From Halichondria panicea (lineage: Eukaryota > Porifera > Demospongiae > Suberitida > Halichondriidae): 64,000 nt of DNA. Shown in pieces: positions 1 through 14,793 of this stretch (position 1 is its first letter; each line of letters begins with the position of its first letter). The notes below the pieces were generated by a model. The model saw nothing but the letters and a program-made list of their open reading frames with translations, was not told the origin of the DNA and ran no database searches. The stretch is taken from positions 1,212,001-1,276,000 of the forward strand of contig NC_087389.1 in assembly GCF_963675165.1 (NCBI RefSeq), given 5' to 3'. Position numbers and translations under genes: made by a program.

Positions 1-150
1 ATTTCATGTTTAGCTCTATTATTGTCAGTGTAAAACAACAACACTGCCATCAATTTTGCAAACAGTGCAACTGCCATGTACAACGTACACAGCTACTACA
101 AAGTCGATGTACTTCACAATTATAGGCAATTGTTCTTTACTTCTGTATAG

Positions 151-2295
151 GATTTCGAGGATGATCTTGAACTGAAGAAGATGTTGTGTGACTTTCTCTC
201 TGGCCTTGCTAAGAAGAGCAGCTGTGAGTCGGTCGAGCGTCAGGGAGCATCAGCACTGCTGGAGTGAGTAGCTAGTAGTCCTGTTCTCGTAGTTAGTCTG
301 GGAGATTGGTTACGTACATGTACGTAGTAGTTCTTTGTCAATTCGTTTTTCATGGCTTTAAATATGGATGTCTTGTTGTTTGTGTAGGACTGTAGAGCAG
401 AAGAGTTTTCATGAGTTGGCCACACCCCCTTCCACCTCGTTCCCCGTACTCCTCTCCAGAACCATCAACATCAGCGTAAGTTCTCAACCCTTATACACAA
501 TAATGGACGGACACGTACAGTGTGCCTACACATGTACAGTCGAATCCCCTCATGCATGATTAATTTTGATTACCCCCCACACTTACATGTGTCCTGGACC
601 CCCTCGTGTTCATGGTTTAATTACCCCCCCCCCACAGTATGACGTCCTGATGATGTACGACTGGGACCACCCTGACAAGCTTGTACCAGACAAAAGTATC
701 GATTTTGCCAAGATCAAAGACTCTCAGCTACTACATGTTTTTGCCAAGCAACTGACTCTCATGGAATTCGCCGTCTACGCAGCCATTCAGAGGAGGTGGG
801 TGTGGTCAATTGGCTAATGGGTGTGGTTAGTTATAGTTGCTCTACACAGGGAGCTTTTGAATTGCAGTTGGAAGAAACCAAACAAGGACAAGTTGTCACC
901 GAATGTTTGCCGTCTGATAAAGAGGACCAATGAGGTAATAAACTATATATCGTATAACTGGTGGGTGTTTTTAATTTGGCGATTTGGCGAATTTTACCGA
1001 AGATTGCCAAATTTAAATAAAATTTTCCTGTGGACACAACGTCATTGCTGAAGTACGTAGCCACACCAAATTAAAAACTGCTTATTATGTTCAAATGGCT
1101 CATCCACCAAGTATACCTCCCCCTCTCTGAGACCATAATGTGCATTGGTGTGCGTGTATGGTAGTTAATTCAATATGTGTCCTCACCACAGATGACATCA
1201 TGGGTTTCCACGGAGATTCTGTCTCAAGAGAGCCCCTCTCAAAGAGCTAGCGTTATCGAGAACTTCATCAAGATTGCCACATACTGCTATCAGCACAACG
1301 ACATGCACTGCTCTCTCAACATCACCATAGCGCTCGGCTCGGCTTGCATCAAATCCCTGAAGCAAACTTGGGAGGAGGTGGACAAGAAGTACAAGAGACA
1401 GCTGGAGAAGCTGCGGGACTGGACTGACTATCATGGCCGCTGTAAGAAGATGAGGGAGAAGCTAGAAAAGTGAGCAGTGATTACATGTGTGTGCTTGTGC
1501 TGGTGTACTATATAATTATACCGTAGTACTAGAATATTTTGCTGGTGAAAAACCTTTGCGAATGAGCCAAATCACCCAGAAAATTTGCTTTTGCGATCTA
1601 ACTATTGCATTCTGGCAAGGATCGTGTGTAGTATAATTTAAGTTTTGGTTGCGAATTGATCAACCCTCGCAAAGTTCGTATATGTTTGATGCTCGCAAAA
1701 CTTTGTACATACCGTATTACTAGAATGTTTTGCGAGCATCAAACATATGCGAACATGTGTCTTATTATTATACTGCAATGTCAATCCTATAATTATATTT
1801 TAATTATGGCTACAAATCTTCTCTTTCTTACAGAACCACTGCAGAGCATCTCCTAAAGAACGAGTAAGTATACACCCACCTTCCCAACTACTGTACAATC
1901 TACAATCTGTATTTTCTCCGTATAGTGTATTGCCTCAGGCTCTCCCGTACGTCGGTGCTTTCCTGGATCAGATCTACTCCCTCGAGATGAGCTCTAAGAC
2001 GTACAATCCAAACGGCCTCGTCAACTTTGCCAAGATGACTAAGCTATCAGCCATTTTGAGGTCTGCACTGCAGTACCAAGAACAGCACTATACCTTTGAG
2101 CCTCGGCTTGATGTAAGTATAACTTTTGGCGTAAAATGTCATGTGATTCATGTGTTTATCATGTGATTTATGAGTTTGTCATGTGATTCATGCGATTGTC
2201 ATGTGCAGGTAATGGTGTATGTGACTGCTGCAAAGAGACTATCAGAGAATGACCTTTTTGAACTTTCGCACACTCGGGAGCCCTCCCAACATTAA
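151..2295 (+). CDS. RasGEF (CDC25-homology) domain protein, 3' portion
   Basis: Seven or more exons give one continuous frame, beginning at an acceptor before 151 and ending at TAA 2293-2295. The 5' end lies outside the window. The catalytic CDC25 domain is clear: an entry segment with DSQLLHVFAKQLTLMEF, then KPNKDKLSPNVCRLIKRTNE, MTSWVSTEILSQ, a helical-hairpin region (RASVIENFIKIATYC, then IKSLKQTWEEV), ALPYVGAFLDQIY, NGLVNFAKMTKL and a terminal LSENDLFELSHTREPS. Family knowledge: this domain loads GTP onto Ras or Rap GTPases at membranes. The protein stops about six residues after the domain, so any regulatory domains must be N-terminal and out of view. The first visible exon (from 151, DFEDDLELKKMLCDFLSGL) may be part of the RasGEF N-terminal region, which is inference. 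I cannot assign the subfamily (RAPGEF, RasGRP, RasGEF1 or other). Confidence 0.85.
1519..1756. repeat. MITE-like element, TACCGTATTACTAG family, with a second fragment
   Basis: It lies in a RasGEF intron. It starts TACCGTAGTACTAGAAT and matches the reverse complement of the element at 4994-5203 over nearly its whole length (shared blocks include GCGAATGA.CCAAATCA, TTCTGGCAAGGAT and GAATTGATCAACCCTCGCAA). From about 1712 a further terminal fragment in the opposite orientation (TACCGTATTACTAGAATG) follows. No coding capacity is seen. Confidence 0.75.
2137..2208. repeat. short tandem repeat in RasGEF intron
   Basis: About four imperfect copies of a 15-18 bp unit built on GTCATGTGATTCATG lie in the last intron, directly before the acceptor of the final exon. 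Confidence 0.7.
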
Positions 2296-2544
2296 CAGGT
2301 TTTTACACATGCAGTCGCCACGGACACTAGTTTGTGTAAAGATAGCATGCAGTTAGCTATTTATTGTGTCTTCATCACTTTTTTGTAACCGTTTTTTTAA
2401 CTTCTTGTTTGTAATAGAGTGCTATATTGTTTGTGTCATATATTTTCGTGTCTTGCCTTCAAGTTTTGTGTGCCATGAATCAAATAATATTATTACATTG
2501 TATAATTATGCTTTTTGAATATTATCAAAATTAATGTGAAGAAT

Positions 2545-6687
<4,143 letters not shown>

Positions 6688-7285
6688 CGCTTACTGTGAA
6701 GGAAGACATGCTCATTACCACCGCTAGCTATAATATAGCTATAATAATAATTATATTACCACTACATATTATATAGATCTAGCTGAAGTGATGAAACTGA
6801 CATCATAGCTAACACTGTGACTACACAACAGTGCTCACACTCACAGAGTGCAAGGCAGTGGGAGATGGTACCAGGAACCGTCCAGTGCTGTAACTCTGCT
6901 CAACTAACCAAAGATTACTGTGATCTTGGAGACAAATTCATCTTTCTGCAATGCAACTGTGTGGTTTCTGTGGAACAAACAATAATTGACGAATAGAGTG
7001 GTACGTATCTAGATATCTAGAGTCTAGACTACGTACATGTAGACTCGATATAATTAAACAGTCTACATTTTGTAGTTCTTCTTGCCAACTAATGTAAACA
7101 AGTGTGAGATTATTAGTGTTTTCTCATGGGAACTGAAATAGAAAACCATTAGAAAACCCAATGTGATGGCTGAGGGGGTGGGGCTCATTTGCTCAACTGG
7201 CCTAACCCTCGGCGTTTTAACGAAACACTCAAAGAGGTGGGGCTGGTGGAGGAGGAGAAAAGGTTTAAAGGTCATCTCTCGAGAA
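6688..7285. promoter_or_regulatory. bidirectional intergenic region, MYRF / PDHX
   Basis: About 600 bp between the start codons of two divergent genes. AT-rich in the middle. I see no gene and no transcription factor site that I can name with confidence. Confidence 0.5.
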
Positions 7286-8710
7286 ATGGCTGTAAATATA
7301 TCTAAAGACTTATTCCGACTCTTTGGACTCTCTGGGAGGTTTGGATGGTTAACAACTTGCTCAACATCAATGACATGTGTCCAAGCAAGATCTCTGAGAT
7401 TGCTGGAAAGTGGAAGAGGAGCTGGTTCAAGCAACAACCTAGCAACAAGACAACTGCACAGTACTAGCCAGCATTGCTTGGGTGTGCCTGCTCAAGATGC
7501 CTCAGTACCATTGTCACCTGCTGTACGGTACCTGGTATACACTCACAATATCTCCAACTTGTCTCAGATTACAGCCACTGGACCAGGCCACAGACTACTA
7601 AAGGGGTAAGTTGACGTTCATCAACCAACCATACTTAATAATTATGTATTTTTACAGGGACATCCTTCAGTATATTCAAGAAGTCAAAGATGGCCGATCC
7701 GTCCAACCTGCTACTAAAACCACCGTCCAACCTGCTGCTAAAACCGATAAAAAAAAGCCTTCCCAACAATTGGCCAAGAGTGTGTCCCAAGGCTCCAAGC
7801 AGACCTTCACTGATGTCCCTGTGGATAGTAGCAGAGTTGCAGCTGCCCAGAGAGTTGCTCAACACAAAGCGTCCACTCCTCACACATACACCAGTTCCAG
7901 CTGTGCTCTGGATCGTGTCTTTGAGCTCGGCTACAGTGATCACCACCACCTCACAGCTTTCCTTGTCAAAGCTGCTGCTCTCACAGTTCAGGTTAGAGTA
8001 ACACTTAGTCTAGTTATATTAATGATGGTGTATTCATTTAGGTTTGTTATAAGGATCGTTTATGTACTAATCTTGTGACCTTAATGTTATATTGTTTGTC
8101 CCTCACCCTCTTGTGTACAGAGAGTCCCCCAGAGCAACTGTGTGTGGGTTGATGGTGACTCGCGGCCATTGCCCTCCATCAGTGTGTCTGTACTCGGCGG
8201 AAGTGGGACAGTCAGAGTGGGCGGAGCTGCTGGACAGTCCCTCAAGTCAATCGCTAAGATTGTTCAAGTGGGTTGTTGTTTTAAAATGAGGAATATTGTC
8301 CCTTCACATAGATCACTATCTAACTGTAACTTGTAACTCGCTTTTATTACATGCAGGAAGGTTTTGCAACCCAGGACAATAAGAGTGAGAACTCCAGCAT
8401 AAGGTACTCAATATCTTCATATTATGTGCTAATGATTCGTATTTCGTCTCTGTATATACATGCATATAGCCTCTACCATCTGGAAGGAGCTAACATCGCA
8501 CACTTTACGTCAATCGGAGATCCCACCAGTTCCTCCGTTCTCTGTATCGGGTCCCCTCATCTCGTCCTTAATGACCAGGGGACACTCTCCAAAAGAGTGA
8601 CAGTCACACTTACCGCTGATGCTCGCTTGTTGGACTATGAACTCTGTTGTCACTGGTTGCAGACATTTTGTAGCATAGTTGAGGCACCTGATACCAGTGG
8701 ACTCTTATAG
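7286..8710 (+). CDS. PDHX: Pyruvate dehydrogenase complex component X-like (E3-binding protein)
   Basis: Five exons (7286-7605, 7658-7991, 8121-8267, 8357-8403, 8470-8710) join in frame to 362 residues. The Arg/Ser-rich N-terminus fits a mitochondrial targeting peptide. Then a peripheral subunit-binding domain (PLSPAVRYLVYTHNI, TATGPGHRLLKGDIL), a Lys/Pro/Gln linker, and a degenerate 2-oxoacid dehydrogenase acyltransferase domain (FTDVPVDSSR, HTYTSSSCALDRV, a closing VTVTLTADARLLDYEL). The active-site motif DHRxxDG of true E2 enzymes is DARLLDY here, close to the SDSRVVDDEL of human PDHX, so it should be catalytically dead. Family role: anchors dihydrolipoamide dehydrogenase (E3) to the E2 core. 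Unlike PDHX of other animals, no lipoyl domain precedes the binding domain. Tail to tail with GOLT1. Confidence 0.85.
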
Positions 8711-8995
8711 TAGCTACATATAAACCCACCCTCATGTTAATGTGCGTTTGTGTATAGTGTTTTTGTAATGATTAGTTCCTGTCAATTATCTGCTTGTACA
8801 TGCATTGCTTCAGTAGTAACGAAAATAGACAACCCGACAAACTCATAGTTGTCTCAATATTACTGACAATTGTTCATTTTTTCATAAAAGTTTTGTATTT
8901 AATACTCATGGATTAATTAAATGATTATACAAAGAGAAGTGAAAAGATAATGTAAAAGACTATATAATATTTCTTGCATCCTAATTATGTCTATC

Positions 8996-9165
8996 TTAGG
9001 CTGGTGATTGAGAGTCATCCGATAACTTGTCAACAATCTGGGGAGGGGGGGGGTATCACTGAGAGCTGTAAAGGATTGTTCTTACCGTTCTCAGGCCTGG
9101 TAGATTGAGCACATGGCCAATTAATGGAGCACGTCTTAGGAACAGCACAGCATGTGGCAGCAGCC

Positions 9166-9202
<37 letters not shown>

Positions 9203-9209
9203 TGTGTGT

Positions 9210-9252
<43 letters not shown>

Positions 9253-9273
9253 TGTGTGTGTGTGAGTGTGTGT

Positions 9274-9370
<97 letters not shown>

Positions 9371-9840
9371 AGTGTGTGTGGGAGATTAAGGTACTCACCC
9401 AAACAATAAGAAGGCTCCATAGCACTCCACAAGCATACCAATAAGTGGCCACCCTATCAGTACGATCAGAATGCCTCCAAAGAAAAATGCCGAGCCCTTC
9501 AATTTATGAGTCTGGAAGAAAAACCTGTAAGTCCTCTCAAATCCAATAATGAAAACCACTCCTCCCAGAAACAGAATCTGAAATGAGATCATAGTACAAT
9601 TTACTACACACAAGAGAGTTGTTAAGGACTCACGTTTCCCATCGCTAGCAGTCCCTTGTCGAAGAACAGCATTACGCCCAGGAAGAGGAAGGCCATCCCA
9701 AACGTTACCAGCCCAAGACCAATCTCTGGACGATGGATATGTCATATAATTATATCTCTGATCATATCATAATTATGATCAGACACATATTTTTTTATTA
9801 GTCACTTACTTTGCATGTCTGTGAGGCTGACTGAAATCAT
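8996..9840 (-). CDS. GOLT1: Vesicle transport protein GOT1 (GOLT1)
   Basis: Five exons join in frame to about 140 residues, matching the 138 of human GOLT1B. Order: [10 protein letters not shown], then [87 protein letters not shown] and a short acidic tail ending at TAA 8996-8998. Four hydrophobic segments are visible. Family role: small tetra-spanning protein of early Golgi/ER-Golgi vesicles, needed for fusion competence of ER-derived vesicles. The third intron carries the longest (TG)n tract of the window, right at its 3' splice site. Divergent from M1AP with about 200 bp between start codons. Confidence 0.95.
9168..9366. repeat. (TG)n / (CA)n microsatellite
   Basis: About 200 bp of TG with scattered GAG interruptions in GOLT1 intron 3. 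On the coding (-) strand it is (CA)n ending in the CAG acceptor of exon 4. Confidence 0.97.
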
Positions 9841-10042
9841 TGTGCCTCTTGACTCGACTGGCAAATAGAGACAAAAGAAGGATCAAGGAGGTGATTAATT
9901 TTTCAGTGCCTAAAGAGTTAACACACGTGGTTGATTACAGTATTTATTTTGCATGATCCTTTACCTGCTGTTGCCTGTAAGTCCCTTTCAGGGTTTTAGG
10001 TAGAATGATCCTTACCCACACTACCACTGATGCTATAATATA

Positions 10043-13000
10043 ATGGCTGAAGAGAGAGAAGTGTTTCAAAGACAGCCTGGTTGGTAACTCATTCAAATGC
10101 CTCTAAGTATTCACTTACTACACTGTTCTTGCAGCCAGGGCGGTGCTGATAGACTTCACACCACCTATCACCCTGGACACCCTCACCAACATCCAGCAGT
10201 CACTAAGCAATACCCTATCTCTCCTGACTCATCTCTCAGGGGGTCATGTCAGAGTCCCCTACATCAGTCTCATTGTACTCGGCAACTATCCAGAGGTACA
10301 TTCCATTTCACTTATCTTTTATATATTGGACACTCAGGGGATGCAAATAAGTACTTTATCACAGGCTGAAAAATGTCGGGTCATTTTCAATGTCGACCTG
10401 CCATCAGCAAATGATGACCTGACATTCACAGCCAGACGTTACATGTCCCATAAAGTTAATTGCTTATTGTAATAACTTACATATGGACTTTGTTCACCTG
10501 TATTATAGGCAATTTACCCTCTACAACCGCTGAAGGGTAATACTACTCGTCTGACGTCAGCCATAAAAGAACTGGGCTCTCTTGCACGGAACATGGTTGC
10601 TAGACAGCGTCCAACCAGAGGCTGTCTCCTGGAGGGTTTACAGGAAGCACTGGCACAATTCAACAGACTCTCTCAGACCTATAGACAGGTACTGCTAGCT
10701 AGAAGATATCGTCTTTTGGTACATGTAGGTGTCTTTGACTGCCTGTAACTTGAGTTAAGAGCATTCAAATTGAAATTTAGTAGCCATTTGAGGGATCTAT
10801 CTTGCATGGTGTGGATGCTTAGAGCGGATATTTTGTGACTAGCCGAATTTCACTCCAACTAAGGCCATAGGCTTGTGGTTTTTGCTTTATTATGAGGCCT
10901 TTTGGTAGGAGTCTCATCCCGAGTGTAACCATTAAATTTTTACTATGTCGTATTCTAAACTCTGAACTCTGCAGGGTCCTGGCAGTGCAAACCTTCCCTC
11001 TCAGATAGAAATCACTTTATTGACGGCCATGAGCCCTTTGAAAATGAGCTCAATGGTGGGGAGGACGACCGATCATCTTGACCTACAGCACCTCAAGATA
11101 ATCAATGGTGTGTGTGTGAGTGACCCGGACCGGCTAGTCATGAGTGACGGCCCTGGGAGTGTAGAGGAAGGCGGGCTGGACCATCACAGCCCACCTGACT
11201 TGGGTAGGTTGTCTCTAGTCCAGTTACTGACAAAAGTGTACAATGTACGTGTACTTATTAATACGTACTTGGCTATAGCTTAGGTGTACATACTCACACT
11301 GACTTAACAGCTTTGTCAACATTCAATGTGTATCAGTACTATCTGTACGTGTACATGTACTCCTTCAAATCAAAATTTCGTTGTGCAAGACAATTTACTA
11401 TCTTTTTATGATTTGCAATTCTCTACAGGTCTGAGCATGTTGGAGGTGGTATCCATTGACAACGATGTACTTAACCTGCAGAGTGTGTTTCAGGGCTGGC
11501 TGCGAGACTGTAGCACTGACAGTGAGCACCTGCACTTGTCTCTACCCCCTACACTGCAAGGCCTGACAGGGTCTGATGGTTTGTCCTCACAGCTTTCCCT
11601 CAAGTGTGACCTTCACGAGAGACTATTGGACCCTCTACTGTTAGGAGGAGGCATCGGACAAAAGTTTGTAAGTGCATTCGAAAATACGCTGAATGGGGTT
11701 TTTGCCATTTAACAGTACCATAAATTCAATGTTTGTAATCAACTCAAGCATGCGTGTTTGATGTTTGTCACACTTCTAGGCTCTAAATGGGCCCATTGGA
11801 CACAGAGGCTCTGGCAACTCTTCTCTCTCAGTGCCCAGTCTACCGGTGCACAAGCTTCGAGCGACGGCCCTCGTGTCAGCCGAGGGAGTGTGTGAAAGCG
11901 TTCTCTTTGGACTGCCTCAAGTGCTGAAACCAACCGCCTGCTGGAAACTGGACTGGGAGGATCTAGAAACTAACCAGCAGCTATTCTGTGCCCTCTGTCA
12001 ACATCTCAGAGACAAGGTACATGAGTGAGTGGGGGTAATCTTCAAGACCTCAATCTAAGTTTGTCTTAGAGCAAGTTGCTGTATCTCACGGACTAGCATC
12101 GTTCCCGGCCTGACTTTTCTGTAGTGGAACGGCCTAGAAACGACTTAGAAACAAATCGGCCTGGGACCGAGGCTACTTACCAACATGCCTTGCAAATATA
12201 ATACACATCAGTCCCTCTCCCTCCACAGAATCAAATGCTGGTGGCCAAAGCTGATATCTCAAGCTCCCTCCTCTCCCCTCATTTCCTGATTCTCCCGTCA
12301 ACGTCTCAGTCGCTGCTCATTAAGTCTCTGGCCGTCAACGAGCTGGTGTTACCCGTGGAGCCACCCACAGCTGTGGAGCTGCCCAGCAGTGCCGTGCAAC
12401 AGTTTGTAACCAACGCACTGGACCAACTGGAGACCTACGACACTTACAACCCTCTAAGTATGTTGTTTCGTGTTGGAGTAGCTGGTCAGAATGAGGTGAA
12501 AAGTACTAACTGACCCCTACCCTTTCCTTGTATTGTACCTCATGCTCTAATGTACTTTTTTTTGCACAACACTTGATTAGAAACAGTCAGCAAAATGCAT
12601 GTGTACGATGTAGGGGGAAATAAATCTTTGCACAATTAAGCATTATCATAGGGGCATGGCCATCTAGGCTAATATTTTTTTAGCAGAGATCTTTTAGCGT
12701 ACATAAATCTGAATAGTGTTCAGTGGAAGACTTCCATCCCCACACAGCCTTAGTTCTATATCATCTGTACTTGGTTCAGGTAGTTGCTTGCAGAAAATAG
12801 GTGGGTCATTAAAAGTGCAGCATGTGTTACCAGAACCGCATTGATTGCCATCCCAAATAGGGTTTCGGAGGTAATGAGTATTTCCAGTAGCTGTGTGCCT
12901 ACTCGTAATAGATGTTGCACAAAAATAGTCGTCTCCTACAAAAGGGGGTATCACTCCCGTGAATTCGGTATCGCTTCGAATGCAAGGACAACTTGAGCTG

Positions 13001-14501
13001 TCTGTAAATAGTTCGTCCCTTGCTGCTGCAAGTGTCCAAATATGCTTTCGTGGATATTGGCCGTATGTTATACTGATCCCCTCAACATATGGATCGTCAA
13101 TTGTTAAGCTCTGATTTTGGTAGTAGGGATCAAATGCAGTTGTTGAGCTCCATTGGTATCCTAAAATGTTTCCGCAAACATGGGAATATTCAATCCCATG
13201 AACGGGGAAAGTAAGGGAATGACAATAGTACCCGACTCCTCCGGGTATTTGACAAAAGTAAAATAGCAGACCATAATCTGGGCCATAACTGCCATAAGTA
13301 TACGTGTCTGGGCACCTGCGATCATTTACATTCACTGAATAGTTAGCTAGTACCATCCACCCTCCCGTATTGTTGCAACAGGTCCTTGTCATGTTGCAAT
13401 ATACTTGGATAACTGTTCCATTGCCTGTGTACACCCAGTAGTCCTCTGAAGGACTTTCCAGAGCAATTTCATTGCAAGATCTGGCCGGGTTATCGGGAGT
13501 CCCTTTTGGAAATGGAGACTCAGTCGTAGGACTTTCTGTAGTAGTTTCAGGTTGAGTCGCAAAAGAGGTTGGTGATTGAGTACTAGATGTTGTTTGTGGT
13601 TCAGCGCTGGTAGGACTTGTACAATATGTGTTGGTGTTTTGAGCTGTATATTAATTAATAGTGCTCAATTAAAAGCCAAGTTTCAAGCAGCCAATGTAAA
13701 CTTACCTATAGTTGACAAAGATGTGGCAATCGTTTCAAGTGTTGATGAAATTATCTCTAGCTTAGAATCCAAAGTCATGGATATCTTGTCCATCGTTTGT
13801 TGCACTCTTTCGGGAAAGTTTTGCTGGCTGCTCCTATAGCATGTTGTTGTTTTTTGTTGATTCCAAGTTGTACCATAAGTCAGATAGGCGCAAAGAAATA
13901 AAATACTAATCCATTTCGACATGTTTCAGGCATGCAGTCTCTTCCTATCACTAAAGAGAGCAACTGGTAACTCTCTTTATAATTATGCTCTGTAGTAGGC
14001 CTGTGGAATGTAACCAGTTATGCACCATACAGACATGATGGCGCTATAGTAGTATGTTTTTATACAATTGGGACATTAAGTTTTTAATTGTTAAGTGCTG
14101 ATTCCTTTTACACATGCATGCACACAAATGACTGAAGTAGGGATGTGACTAGGTACATGTATGTACCATAACAGACATGATGGCGCTCTATAGAGTAGTC
14201 AATTGTTTTCGATACAGACATGATGGTGCTATATATTTTCAATTGAATTGCTTTGGGAATTGAAAGCATTAATTTTGTCATGCATGCAAGTTGATACAAA
14301 TGATTCCCTTTACCTTTTATTACAGTGTCTCCCTGTGGTCTGTACGAGAGTCTAACCCAGTCTAAGAGAGGTCCAGGTGTGGCCCAGAGAGGCCCAGGGG
14401 GTGTGGTCCAGAGAGCCCCGCCTAACCCACCCAGCAGAGCCAGGAACTCCACTCTAGGCACTAGGAGGAGCTACAGTAACAAGAAGGGACTAGGATTCTG
14501 A
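10043..14501 (+). CDS. M1AP: Meiosis 1 arrest protein homologue
   Basis: Exons from ATG 10043 (MAEEREVFQRQP) to TGA 14499-14501. Blocks matching vertebrate M1AP: a first strand (AVLIDFTPP), a segment TRLTSAIKELGSLARNM, EALAQFNRLSQTYRQ, QIEITLLTAMSP, VVSIDNDVLNLQSVFQGWL, LSLKCDLHERLLDPLLL, CESVLFGLPQVLKPTACWKL, DWEDLETNQQLFCALCQHL, LPSTSQSLLIKSLAVNELVL and LETYDTYNPL. The C-terminus is short, basic and Pro/Ser-rich (ends SYSNKKGLGF). In mammals M1AP is needed in spermatocytes for meiosis I and works with the ZZS proteins (TEX11, SPO16, SHOC1) in crossover formation. A germline role here is inference. The last intron (about 12460-14326) contains a nested antisense gene. Confidence 0.9.
12095..12175. 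repeat. short MITE, CCTCGTTCCCAGGCCGAT family, copy B
   Basis: Termini TAGCATCGTTCCCGGCCTGA and CGGCCTGGGACCGAGGCTA in an M1AP intron, 81 bp, no ORF. Confidence 0.75.
12694..13922 (-). CDS. Secreted Cys-rich protein, nested in M1AP intron
   Basis: Two exons, 13922-13706 and 13643-12694, in frame. It starts MSKWISILFLCAYLTYG, a signal peptide. A helical stretch (NFPERVQQTMDKISMTLDSK) follows, then a Thr/Ser/Pro-rich linker with repeated SPT/ESP triplets. The N-terminal edge of the Cys-rich part (NPARSCNEIALESPSEDYWV, then VIQVYCNM) resembles the start of fibrinogen-like domains. The rest (CPDTYTYG, IEYSHVCGNILGYQ, LTIDDPYVEGISITYG, HIWTLAAARDE, CGSGNTCCTF, FCKQLPEPSTDDIELRLCGD) is a domain I recall from many secreted or surface proteins of sponges and cnidarians. 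It has no firm function. Paired cysteines suggest disulphide bonding outside the cell. It is transcribed opposite to its host gene. Confidence 0.85.
14020..14235. repeat. three copies of an ACAGACATGATGGCGCTATA motif
   Basis: Near-identical blocks at about 14026-14047, 14170-14191 and 14214-14234, the last two each followed by CAATTG within 10-20 bp. They lie just upstream (on -) of the nested secreted-protein gene and inside the M1AP intron. Confidence 0.75.
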
Positions 14502-14793
14502 TCCCATATAACTATGCTTATGTCCTTTAATCAGATCATGCATAATTGCTATAGGTACGTTAATCAACTTCAACAATGTAACCCCTCTCACATTTTTATG
14601 ATCATCAAACTTACATGTAAATTATGTGTCATCATAATCACTGCTTCAAGTCATTCATCAAGTTCATATAAATAGAACATGATTGAGGAACAAGTGTACA
14701 AAAACGTTATGTGAATGGCATGGCATGTATGGGTAAATAGTTCACAAAAAATAGTATGAACGTGAACATAAGGTATACACGTATAATTAAGTT

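Noticed and set aside
9030-9452. Thr-His repeat ORFs of 101-140 residues
   Set aside because: They are translations of the (TG)n/(CA)n microsatellite. The same holds for the Cys-Val and Thr-His readings at 46324-46900, 50425-50700, 52271-52504 and 63239-63678.
10740-10970. M1AP intron stretch sharing TAACTTGAGTTA with a MED25 intron (about 47207)
   Set aside because: The shared part is too short by eye to call a repeat family.
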